From Arcuatula senhousia (Eukaryota; Mollusca; Bivalvia; Mytilida; Mytilidae): a DNA stretch of 64,000 bases. Location: assembly GCA_963971305.1 (NCBI GenBank), contig OZ020303.1, forward strand, positions 57,784,867-57,848,866, read 5' to 3'. Position 1 is the first letter of the stretch, and every line of letters begins with the position of its first letter. The position numbers were made by a program, and so were the translations under genes. Below are positions 50,201 to 62,200 of the stretch, one piece after another. Below the pieces are notes generated by a model. That model did no database searches and was not told the DNA's origin. It was given only the letters and a program-made list of their open reading frames with translations.

Positions 50201-53200
50201 GGTTAGGTCTGATCAAGATAGTCAACAGTGTAAACGACCCTACGAAGGACTATCCTAAACTATTTGATGGAATCGGAAAGTACAAAGGGACACCGATAAA
50301 ACTACATATAGACACTGGTGTACGACCTGTTGCTCAAAGACACAGAAGGACACCTTTTCATCTCAGACATAAGGTGGAGAAAGAGCTTGATAAACTCTTA
50401 GAACAAGATATTATCGAGAAAGTAGAAGGTACCCCCACACCTTGGGTTTCACCTATAGTAACACCACCTAAGAAAGATCCAGATGAGATAAGACTTTGCG
50501 TAGACATGCGCGAGGCTAACAAAGCTATAACAAGAGAGAGACATCTACTTCCTACAATAGATGAGCTCATACATGACCTAACTGGATCTGTTGTGTTCAC
50601 AAAACTTGACCTAAGATCAGGATACCACCAGCTTGAACTAGAACAGTCATCTAGGTACATCACAACCTTCAGTACACACGCCGGTTTATTCCGATATAAG
50701 CGTCTAAACTTTGGAATCTCTTCAGCTTCAGAGATTTTTCAGGAGGTTATCCGCAATGTCATAAGTGGCATACCAGGGGTCAAGAACATTTCCGATGATA
50801 TTATCGTCTTTGGGAAGTCCCAGAAAGAACATGATGAAGCGCTAGATGCTACATTTAAACGCTTACTCGAAAATGGACTCACTTTGAATCTAAAGAAGTG
50901 TGAATTCAACAAAGACAAAGTAGTTTTCTTTGGTGTGGTTTTTTCCAAAGAAGGCATCTCACCTGATCCTATCAAGGTGAAGGCCATTAAGGACATGAGC
51001 GCTCCTAAAAACACAACTGAACTCCGTAGTTTTCTTGGAATGACAAACTATTCGTCAAGATTCATACAAAACTATGCCACAATCTGCGAACCGCTAAGGA
51101 GGCTGACTAGACAAAACGTTGAATGGGAATGGAACAGTGAACAACAAGGCGCATTCGATAAACTCAAAGAAGCACTTTCCCATGAAACTACAAGAACCTA
51201 TTTTGACCCCAAGTCAGAGGTCAATATTCTAGTAGATGCAAGTCCAGTCGGGCTTGGAGCTATAATGTCACAGAGAGGACAAACCGTGTCAACCGCTAGT
51301 AGAAGCCTAACCGATACCGAGACTCGTTACAGTCAAACCGAGAGAGAAGCCTTAGCTATTGTATGGGCATGTGAACATTTTGATATGTATATCAGAGGTG
51401 CCCCAAACGTGAACATCATTACTGATCATAAGCCATTGGAGCGAATATGGCAGAAACCAAAACCGCCACTCAGAATAGAGAGATGGGGACTTCGACTTCA
51501 ACCTTATAAACTCACAATTAAATATCAGCCAGGAAGCGAAAACCCAGCTGACTTCATGTCCCGACATCCATCCGAAAAACCTACAAAATCGAAGGAAGAA
51601 AAGATTGCTGATCAATACGTTAACTTTATTTCTAACGAAGCAGTTCCTCGTGCTATGACTCTTGACGAAATAAAGGAAAAATCGAGAAGTGATAAAACAA
51701 TCTCAAAAGCAATAGAGTTCACGAGAACAGGACAGTGGTATAAAATAAAAGATATAGATGACCTAAGTGTCGACAAAGAAGAATTACAAGCACTTAGAAG
51801 TGTAAGCGGAGAACTTTCAACCTTCGAAACCATTTTGCTTAGGGACAATCGAATCGTTCTACCGTCGGCATTACGTGCACAGGCTATTCATATTGCACAT
51901 GAGGGTCACCAAGGACTCACCAAGACTAAAGCATTCTTGAGGTCAAAAGTGTGGTTCCCAGGACTCAATGATCAAGTTGATAACACTATCAAAGAGTGTA
52001 TAGCATGTCAGGCTATTACTCCCACCAAACGACTAGAACCACTGCACATGTCTGAAATGCCATCTGAACCATGGACAAACTTAAGTGCCGATTTCTGCGG
52101 TCCATTGCCTACAGGAGACTTACTATTTGTCATTACTGATGAATATTCGAGATATGCCGTTGTCGAAATCATCAAATCCGACTCTGCTTCCACTGTTATT
52201 CCGGTGTTAGATAAGGTATTATCAACGTTTGGAATTCCGAAAGTCATCAAAACTGACAATGGTCCACCATTCAATTCTCATGCATTTAGACAATACTCAG
52301 AGAATATGGGCTTCAAGCACCGCCGTATTACTCCGCTATGGCCCCGTGCAAACGCGCAAGCCGAATCGTTTAACAAACCTATGATGAAGGTGATAAAAGC
52401 AGCACAAATCGAGAGGAAAAACTGGAAACAGGAGCTCTACAACTTCTTACGACAATATAGAGCTACACCTCATTCAAGCACAGGCTATCCGCCTCATCAA
52501 CTTCTATTTGGACGTGAACCATCAACCAAACTCCCTAGAGTTAGCACTTCAACCAACAGGAAAGCACAACTAGATGAAAGTGCACGGCAAAATGATGCGA
52601 CATCAAAATCAAGGATGAAACAACAATTTGAACAGAGGAATAACACGCGTGATTCGAACATTAACATAGGAGACACAGTGCTTAAACAAAATGACTTGAA
52701 AGGGAATAAATTTTCATCCAAATATGATCCAACTCCGTATAGAATAGTGGACAAGAAAGGAAGTATGCTAACTGCAACTAACAACAACAACACAACAACC
52801 AGAAACTCTTCAAAATTTAAGAAAATCGTCCCTACTCCCTTGCGTGATATACCAACAGCAGATGAGATCGAGCTCGAGGAGGAAATTAACATCAGGACTA
52901 ACACCAAGGAACAAAACAAAACTGTATCAAATGAGAAAGAGAATTCCCAACGACCAGTTAGGGAAAAATGTACACCAAAATACCTGGACGATTATGTTCA
53001 TTAAAGTGAAAAGGGGCATTATAATCCCCGCATATTACGTGTATATATGAATTCAATAATAAGGATGTGAAAAGGGCATAATAATCCCTTATTTTGGAAA
53101 ATGTTCATTTGATTCACTAATTTGGATGTGAAAGGGGCATAATAATCCCCGAAATGATAATGTGCATTTGAAATATATAACCGCAAAGGTTCAGTCTCAT

Positions 53201-56200
53201 CATATTATTGTAAACATGTTTTTTTAGTATTCTAGTCATTTTGCATTTATACATATAATTGACCTTGCAATGTTTAAAAGTTTTAGATATTTACAAAAGT
53301 TCTAGTCATAACCTTTTCCTAGTCATTTTAAAGATTTGAAATTTATAGAGACTTTTGATCAGTGACTTTAAAATATTAAGATTAAATGATGATCTGTATG
53401 AACAGTTTAATTAATCACTTTGTAAACGTTTGAATAGTTTAAACATGTTAAAACAATTTAATTTAATGATTTTCTATTCTTATTTGGGGAGGGATGTAAT
53501 GATCGGAATATTGTAATCACTATTTTAGCTAAACCCTATATTGTTATTGTTATTGTCTCCCTTGGCATTATAATAAAAGTAGCATGGTCATCAGTTTGTT
53601 CTTTGTCTCAGCAGTTTTAAAATACACCATAATTCAGGTCATACACACATACAAAACACACGGTCATCACACCGGGCCCGGGCCCGGGCCAACATCCGCT
53701 AACCCAAATATTTCAAAATGCTCTAAAATCTTTATTTCTACATATTTCTTAATGAAATTTGAAAATAATGTGTAAAAGTATAATATCTGATTACTTATTA
53801 TCGATTTTACAAATATAGATTCGTAAATTTTAATTACGAGGCAATTTCCGATTTTTAGGTGACTAAAATGTGTAACCCAACGAAAAGTGGGAAATTCTTA
53901 TTTTCTCATATAAAACACATGTGAATCTAACAGGAACTTAACAACGATGAAATGATACAAATCAGTGATGGACAAGTACATGTTTTAACTAAAATTACGA
54001 TAAAATATTGCTTTTAAAGCGATTTTCTATTTTTTTTTATCGACCCGGGCCGCCGATTGTCGAAATGGTATGACACGGGTGTTGCTAAAATATGACCAGC
54101 GTAACCGATATAATTGATGTATTAACTATCGAAATGGGAGTATATTTTTTGTTATAAAAAATTGTAACTGATGGAAACACTTTCAAAATGTTTCTAGATA
54201 TTTTTATTCATTGAAAAATTTCCATAGTATTAGAAATCGAATTGTTTTATATCGGTACTGTCGTACTTCTTTTACCTCTACCCGGGCCACTGGTCGACGG
54301 CCCGGGTCCGTAGAAATGTATGAAAACTAGCTGTAAACGAAAATTCGAATACATTTTAGACCAACTCATGGCCTATTATAACATTTTTATCCATATCTTT
54401 AATTATTATCTCCACTTTTTCGTATCATAAGTGTTTTGGATGTGCAAATCGAGTATTTCCACTTTTCATCGGGTTACACATTTTAGTCACCTAAAAATCG
54501 AAAATTGTCTCGAAAATAAATTTTACGAATTTTTATTTGGAAAATCGAAAATGAACAATAAGATATTATACTTTTACACATTATTTCCAATTTTCACAAA
54601 AAAATATTAGAAAATAAACTTATAAGAGCATTTTGAAATTTTGGGGTTAGCGTAAGTTGGCCCGGGCCCGGGCCCGGGTTACTCGTTTTAGTCACAACCA
54701 CGTTAACGATGAAACTCACAAAGAAAATCAAGTTGAAAGCACCAAACGTAAACAACCCTTTAGCCCTGATGACCTCCCTGCTTCACAAATGCAACAGTGT
54801 CGCCTCACAAAACCACGCAGACTAAGTTACTCTGCTGATAACCTAGACCAAACTGGCACTGATGATAAGGTTGGAACCATTTCTCCAAAAAGATCTACTG
54901 AAACCTTTAATATAACTGAGCTTGTATGTGCTGTGTTACAGAATGATAAGTTCCTTGACAAACTGACCCCTAAAATAACAGAAGAATTATGGTCAAAGTT
55001 TGAAGAGAAATTTGACAAGATGTTTAATGATCATATTAAACCTATGCAGGAAAAAATTAAAAAACAAGATGAACTTCTTCACACTCAAAATGTAATTATA
55101 CAAAAGCAAGTAAAGGTTGTAAATGAGCTGGAGCACAAGCTTACTGATCAGAATCAAATAAACCAGAATTTAAAAGAGTCTAACAAAGTGTTACAAGAAC
55201 AACTTACTGACTTAGACAACAGGCTTGACGAGCAAGAACAATACTCGAGAAGAACCTCGTTGAGATTCCACAACATTCCATGTCCTGACGCAAAAAACAT
55301 AAGAAAAATGGACACAGATAGCATTGTGTTAGATATATGCAACCAAAATCTTGGCGTTCCAATAACACTTAATGAGTTAGGTCGAACACATCCCATTGGA
55401 AAAGTGAAAAATGGTAAAGTCCAAGTAATTGCAAGATTCAATTCCTACAGAAGTAGAAACGCTGTCTTCTCTGCAAAGAAAAAGATGAAAGGAAACCCAC
55501 ATAGTATCTTCATTACTGAAAATCTGACATATAGGCGACAGCAAATCATGAATGAACTTAACTTTCTTAGGTACAAAAAGAAAATCGATTCTTGTTGGAC
55601 CTATGATGGGAGACTCTTTGCAATGGGGAAAGACTCTGACAGAATCATTCCAATTTATGATTTTGATGACATCCATGCACTGATGTATGAAACTGGCCAA
55701 GAGTATCCAGAAAATTGAATCATAATATTTGTCAATAAACTTTTCTCTGTTATCATGAATGAATGTGTTTACCTTTAAGTAATGTGACATGTGCGATTCT
55801 ATTTATAGTCAATATTTGTTTACTCAATATCAACAACTTACCTGAGTCGTTTCTCTGTTTCAATTAAATCCAAACACTACTTAAAGTATTCCAATGTATA
55901 AGGATTTGTTTAATGTCATATTTATCTTACATGTCACATTTGTCTGTTTGTTTATTCACTTATTATTTGTTTTCTATTGTTTAATAACATGGAGTCATGG
56001 TCATCACACGCGATTTATTAATCCACACAAGCAAACTTGTCTTGGTAGTAATACATACGCTTTAATTAATACAATTTTCTTTCCAAGTCCTTATTATAAA
56101 TAAAAAGTTTATGAAAACATTTCATGTTATAAACAATCAATTAATTGTAAAACACTATAAATCCAACATATTCAACACTATAAATCCAACACACGGTGTT

Positions 56201-59200
56201 TTTCCCGTCTGACCTAGTTATTTAAATGACCCCAGTTAAAAGTACACCTTGATAAATGAGAATTGACACTCATTGCATTGAATGTGATAACCATGTTCCT
56301 TGTGTTTTGTATTTGTCTTTTCTACATTGTGTTTGTTTTGATGTTTTTCTTTTATGATATCTTTTGTGATCAACATTTTGTAATCTCTAACGAATTAACT
56401 GCTGCAAAATCCTATTGCCATTTTCTGTCTTTTTTCTATCTGATCCCATTGTTTGACAATGGGTAATGATATAGTTGGACACAGGATGGCAATAGGGTTA
56501 TTCTACCTAAAACTAAGACCCGTTATACGAAAACTTAAAATGTATATACCAAATTTAGCCCTGTATCTAATATTGATTCTCTTATTAACTGCACAGAAGG
56601 CTGCACTGTATCTTATTTCAATTTCTACTAAAAGTATAATGTGTATATGTGAACCATTCTCTCAAAACATATCGTTTACCCTTCTTCTTTTGCAATTATT
56701 AGTCATGAGCAATGATATTGAAACAAATCCAGGACCAGACTCAAACAATGGCGAAGTTTCCATATTTCACTGGAATGCAAGAAGTGTGCGAAACAAAATA
56801 AATTATTTAGAAACTATTTGTGATGGTTCGTCGGTCGTATGTATAACTGAAACTCATTTAGACGAAAATGTCAAAAATGACGATTTGGTTATACCCGGCT
56901 TTAGTCTCCCAATTCGTAAAGATCGTGACTGCTTTGGTGGCGGTGTTCTAGTTTATGTCTCCGAAGACCTGCATGTAACGCGCAGACAAGACCTAGAAAT
57001 GGGTAACACTGAAACGATATGGGTAGAAATCTCGTTAAATAACTATCGACTCCTAATTTGTGCGGTGTATAGACCTCCGGCTTCTGTTAATCCGTTCTGG
57101 GAGTGTTTTCACGCATCAATAGAAAGGGCACTTGATATAACAAATCGAGTAATTGTCACAGGTGATCTTAATGTTAACTTACTTGTTGAGGTTGACCATC
57201 GACTAAATGTATTGATGAGAAATTTTAATCTTAAAAATTGTATTACCGAACCAACTCGATTCAATAATTTACTCGATCCCATTTTACACTCGGATGAATG
57301 TGAAATATGTGTTTCACTGGTATTAAAAGTTGATCGAACTATGAGTGATCACGATGCTACTAGTGTAACTGTAAAGGTCCCTTTTAATTTAGAAAAGAAT
57401 TATAAGCGGGAAGTATGGCTTTATAAGCATGCGGATTTTAATCAGCTTAACCTTGAAATATCTCAATTTGATTGGGAGTCTTTTCTACGAGACGAAAGAG
57501 ATGTAAATGCGATGACGGAGAAATTTACAAATAAGTTTCTTTCATTAGCTAAACAATTTATTCCAACAAAAAACGTTACGATAAGACCAAATGATAAACC
57601 TTGGTTCAATTCAGATATACGAAAAGAAATGAGAATTCGGGATAGACTACATAAAATAATGAAAAGAAAATGTACTGCGTTGGCTGTCGAAAAATTTAAA
57701 GCGCAGAGAAACAAAGTAAATAACATGATAAAATACGCACGAGAACAATTCTTTCTTAACGCAAACGACTTACTTGACGACAGTAAGAAGAACAACCCCA
57801 AATCTTACTGGAAGCTAGTAAAATTCCTAAGTAATGGTAGCAAATCGTGCTCTATTCCACCTCTTATTGAAAATATAACTGGAAACCTTGTAATATCTGA
57901 TAAAGATAAAAGTAATGTCCTGAATTGTTTTTTCGCCTCTATATCTGACATTGAAAATGCAGACAAAAATGTCCCTGAATTTGAAGCGCGTACTGACCAA
58001 GAACTAGACATTGATTTAATAACATCAGACGAAATTAAAGATGTTCTACAATGTCTTACTCTCGGTAAAGCAGTAGGTGAAGATCGTATGAGCCATCATT
58101 TGTTGAAATTTACAGCTGCTAGCGTATGCAAACCTTTACAAATTATTTTTAACTACTCACTTTTGCACGGAAAATTCCCTGATATATGGAAATCAGCAAT
58201 TGTTATCCCCCTATTCAAAAAAGGTGATAAATCGGACCCAACAAATTATAGACCAATTAGTTTGCTAAGTTGCGTTGGAAAGGTTTTTGAGAGAGTGATT
58301 TATAAATACATATATAACTTTTTATTGGATAATTCGTTATTATATAAATACCAATCTGGATTCATGCAAAAACATTCAACTGTTCACCAACTTCTCGAAA
58401 TATATCATAATATCTGTATTGCCTTAGAAAATCGAAAGATTGTTTGTTCAGTCTTTTGTGACATTTCAAAGGCCTTTGATCGGGTTTGGCACAAAGGACT
58501 CCTTAAAAAATTGAAATCATACGGAATCTCTGGAAGATTACTACTTTGGCTTAATGACTATCTTAGTAACAGAGAGCAGAAAGTAATTATTGGAAATTCT
58601 AAATCAGATCTGAGTGAAATAAAAGGAGGTGTTCCTCAAGGATCTGTTCTGGGTCCACTTTTATTTCTGATCTATATAAACGACATTTCTGATACTACCG
58701 AAAGTATGGCACGCCTTTTCGCTGATGATACTTCCCTTTTATGTTCATCAAACAGTATAAATGAAACAGAAGCTATCCTAAATTCTGATCTATATAAAAT
58801 TCAACTCTGGTCTGAAAAATGGCTGGTTAATTTCAATCCAAGCAAAACAGAGTGCGTTGTATTCTCAACTCAAAGAGCAAATGATCTAAATATAACTTTT
58901 AACAACGAGAGTATAAAAAATGTTGAGAATCATAAGCACTTAGGTGTCACATTTTCTTCTAACTGTAAATGGACTATTCATATACAAAATATAATAGACA
59001 GCGCTTCAAAACGATTAGCTGTTCTTCGAAAATTTAAATTTAGCTTGAGTAGACAAAATCTTGAAAAGATTTATTTTACCTTTATCCTTCCAATTTTAGA
59101 ATATTCCTGTGAGCTTTGGGATGGATGTTCAGTTCAAGATAGAAACAAATTCGAATATATACATAACGAAGCTGCAAGAATCATAACCGGTCTTCCAAAG

Positions 59201-62200
59201 TTTGCAAATATTGAATCCTTATACTTTGAAACTGGTTGGGAAACTCTCCAATCTCGAAGAGAAAGAAAAAAGCTTAATTTATTCCATAAGATAAAACACA
59301 ACAACTGTCCTACATATCTGATTGATTGCTTGTCACCCTTCCGTAGAGATAACGTTAGAAATTTACGAAACCAAAACGAATTTCAAATACCCCGACAACG
59401 GCTACAGTTATACAGCAACTCTTTCTTCCCGTCAACTATTCAAAGCTGGAATCATCTTCAAGAACCACTGAGAAACACTGTATCATATGATCTTTTTAAG
59501 AAAATGTTACTCGAAGAAAAGAATTTATTTAAACCTCCATCTTACTTTTTTGCCGGCAACCGATTACTAAATATACTACACACTAGACTTAGACATAGAT
59601 CAAGTAATTTAAATGCAGACCTGTTTAGAGTTAATTTGACTAATGATTCGAGTTGTCGATGTGGACACATCTTAGAAGATTCTATTCATTTCTTTCTAGA
59701 ATGTCCCCTATATATTGGTCATCGTGCAGAATTGATAAGAAAATTAAATTTTATAGATACTATCGACATTGAAATTTTGCTTTTTGGTAGCGAAATACTT
59801 AACGAAGAAAGCAACTTAAAAATTTTTTCAGCAGTGCAGCAGTATATTAAACAGACGAAGAGATTTACTTAATTTGATCACATACTCCCCCCTTTTCCCT
59901 CTTTTCTTTTCCGTTTTCTTTTCTTCTTTATCTTTTTCTCCATTAATTTCAAAGTTTTATAATACATTGTATTTGACTGTCTTCTCTCTTTACATGATAA
60001 TGATATTGATTTTTGTATATTCATAAAATAGCTGACGTATGTAAATACTAAAAATATGTTTATTGTAATATATGGAAAGGATAATGTAAGTTGTGATAAC
60101 TTTTATCCGATCCAGTGTTGTAATTTTACGACAATAAATATGTTTAAATTATTAATTATTCTATATATAAGCAGTTATGTCCTAATACCTAACTAAAATT
60201 TAAAATCATACATGGTGGCTTCTATACTAAACAAGGGGTTGCACTAAGTCGTGCTAAGCATACCCCCACTCGGCCATTCAGAAAACAGGAAGTAGATGAC
60301 CAACTGACCTGGAAAGGGGAGGCACGGTACAACTCATCATGCTTAAGCTGTATACCAAATTTGAAATCAATCCCTTCTCTAGAAGCTGAGAAATCTGTTA
60401 CGAAAAATTGTCTTTTTTTGACCCATAAAAAGTCTAAGTCAGCTCAGAAAACAGGAAGTAGATGATGGACTGACCTGGAAAGGGGAGGCACGGTATAACT
60501 AATCATGCTGAAGCTGTGTACCAAATTTGAAACCAATCCATCCAGTAGATGCCGAGAAAACTGCTACGAAAAATTTCACTTTTCAAATTTTTTACCCTTA
60601 AAAGTCTAAGTCGGCGCGAAAAACAGGAAGTAGATGATGGACTGACCTGGAAAGGGGAGGCACGGTATAACTCATCATGCTGAAGCTGTGTACCAAATTT
60701 GAAACCAATCCATCCAGTAGAAGCCGAGAAATCTGTTACGAAAAATTTCCCATTTCAAATTTTTTTTCCCTTAAAAAGTCTAAGTCGGCTTGGAAAACAG
60801 GAAGTAGATGATGGACTGACCTGGAAAGGATAGGCATAGTATAACTCATCATGCTGAAGCTGTGTACCAAATTTGAAACCAATCCATCCAGTAGAAGCAG
60901 AGAAATTGAACCGGATGGACAGACGGACAGACGGACGGACAGACGGACGGACGGACGGACAAGGTGATTGCAATATAGCCCCCTCTCTTACAAGTGGGGG
61001 TATAATTATAATAATGATAACTATTCACAACATTCTGGTTCACTCTTGTTGCTGATTGAAGTTTGGTTGTGTTTTTTTGTATGATATGTGTTTGGTTTTT
61101 TTTGTAAATATTTCATGTTTACTGATTTTGTTAATGCCTTTAGGGACTCACTTCATTCCATTGCCCTTAAGCAAATAACAGCAATTTGTTACACACAGAC
61201 AACCATAGTGATTATTTAAGCTTACCATGAGGATCAGCATCAACCAATGCCAGCATTGGTATGTGAAATTTATTCCAAAGAAGTTTCAGCAACAACCTTG
61301 TATTCATGTCTGGAAATCCTTTAGCCTATCAAAATAGAAAACAACAACCATAACAACTTGAACAGATTATAGAGTTCTAAAATATATACAATAAAAAAAG
61401 GTTAAACGCATGCTGGACATATAGGTAAAATATGAAATATTGAGAGAAAAAATACTGGACATAAAAGTAAAATATGAAATATTGAGAAACAAGTAATACT
61501 GTGAGCGAGCTCACAAAAGGATACCCCTGCTACATATTGGACTCTGTACTGCCAAAAATACCTAAAGTCCAATTATCTCCCCTAAATGATATCCGAGAGC
61601 AATGAAAATTCTTCATGCACATCTACAGATGATGTACTTTCTTCATGTAAAGTTTCATCAAAATCTGTCAAGCAGTTTAGGAGGAGTTGCGCTTACGAGG
61701 TCTCCCATAGAATACTATATTTAAACATTCTAAGTCCAATTTTCCCCCCTGAATGATATCCGAGAGCAATGAAAATTCTTCATGCATATCTACATATGAT
61801 GTACTTCCTTCGTGTAAAGTAATATCAAAATCCGTTGAGCAGTTTAGGAGGAGTTGCGCTTACTAGGTCTCCCATAGAATACTATATTTAAACATTCTAA
61901 GTCCAATTATCTCCCCTGAATGATATCGGAGAGCAATTAAAATTCTTCATGCACATCAGCCACATCTACATATGATGTACTACCTTCATGTAAAGTTACA
62001 TCAAAATCTGTTGAGCGGTTTAGGAGGAGTTGCGCTTACGAGGTCTCCCATTGAATACTATATTTCAACATTCTAAGTCCAATTATCTCCCCTGATAGGC
62101 TGAATGATATCCGAGAGCAATGAAAATTCTTCATGCACATCTACATATGATGTACTTCCTTCATGTAAAGTTTCATCAAAATCCGTTGAGCGGTTTAGGA

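Larger units (their letters stand above)
48798..53671 (+). mobile_element. Ty3/gypsy LTR retrotransposon, apparently intact
   Basis: The 4874-bp element has 177-bp LTRs (48798-48974 and 53495-53671), TG...CA ends and a 5-bp duplication CCGGG (48793-48797 and 53672-53676). It has a primer-binding site, one unbroken gag-pol frame and a purine tract. The LTRs show no difference by eye, so insertion was recent on an evolutionary scale. The RT/integrase motifs and Ser-tRNA-type priming suggest the Mag/C-clade; a tree is needed. No env-like ORF is present. It lies inside the CCCGGG-rich arm of the foldback element. Confidence 0.9.
48772..54699. mobile_element. Foldback (long-TIR) DNA element, split by the gypsy element
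   Basis: The arms read GTGACTAAAACGAGTAACCC, then CCCGGG repeats and a further 200 or more bp, mirrored at 54473-54699. The arms begin at the left in 48772-48797 and continue at 53677 after the gypsy insertion. A 9-bp direct repeat ACGTTAACG (48763-48771 and 54700-54708) flanks the element. Without gypsy it is about 1.05 kb. Weaker inverted similarity extends toward the middle, with further CCCGGG-containing blocks near 54050 and 54290. Long TIRs and a 9-bp duplication suggest a Mutator-like or foldback element (inference). No transposase is present. Confidence 0.7.
48732..55718 (+). pseudogene. LINE ORF1, split by a foldback element
   Basis: ORF1 begins at 48732 (MATSMTKDV...), runs 40 bases to the 9-bp duplication at 48763-48771 and resumes in the same frame at 54708, ending at 55718. 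The main part has a charged N-terminal region, a long coiled coil (about 55030-55240, e.g. NELEHKLTDQNQINQNLKES), then EQYSRRTSLRFHNIP and a mixed alpha/beta segment to the end. This resembles the coiled-coil/RRM-type nucleic-acid chaperone ORF1 of LINEs. A run-on frame starting in the foldback arm (54657, no ATG) is an artefact. The copy is broken as it stands. Confidence 0.7.
48504..60164 (+). mobile_element. Full-length APE-type LINE (CR1-like group), interrupted
   Basis: An 11-bp direct repeat AATTATTCTAT flanks the element (48504-48514 and 60154-60164), giving a body of 48515-60153. Without the insertions it is about 5.7 kb: a 5' UTR of about 217 bp, ORF1 (ATG at 48732), a long inter-ORF spacer, ORF2 (56459-59872) and a 280-bp 3' UTR with AATAAA (60132) ending in short ATT repeats rather than poly(A). 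The two-ORF plan, APE endonuclease, 2A-like leader and non-poly(A) tail fit CR1/L2-like elements; exact clade not determined. It lies in the SPO11 intron, antisense to that gene. Confidence 0.75.

Noticed and set aside
50358..52919. Minus-strand frames antisense to gag-pol
   Set aside because: They are shadows of the 1333-codon gag-pol frame with no recognisable domains.
54657..54790. N-terminal ARARARV... extension of the ORF at 54657
   Set aside because: It reads through the CCCGGG arm of the foldback element from a TTG codon. The true ORF1 start is the ATG at 48732, upstream of the insertion.
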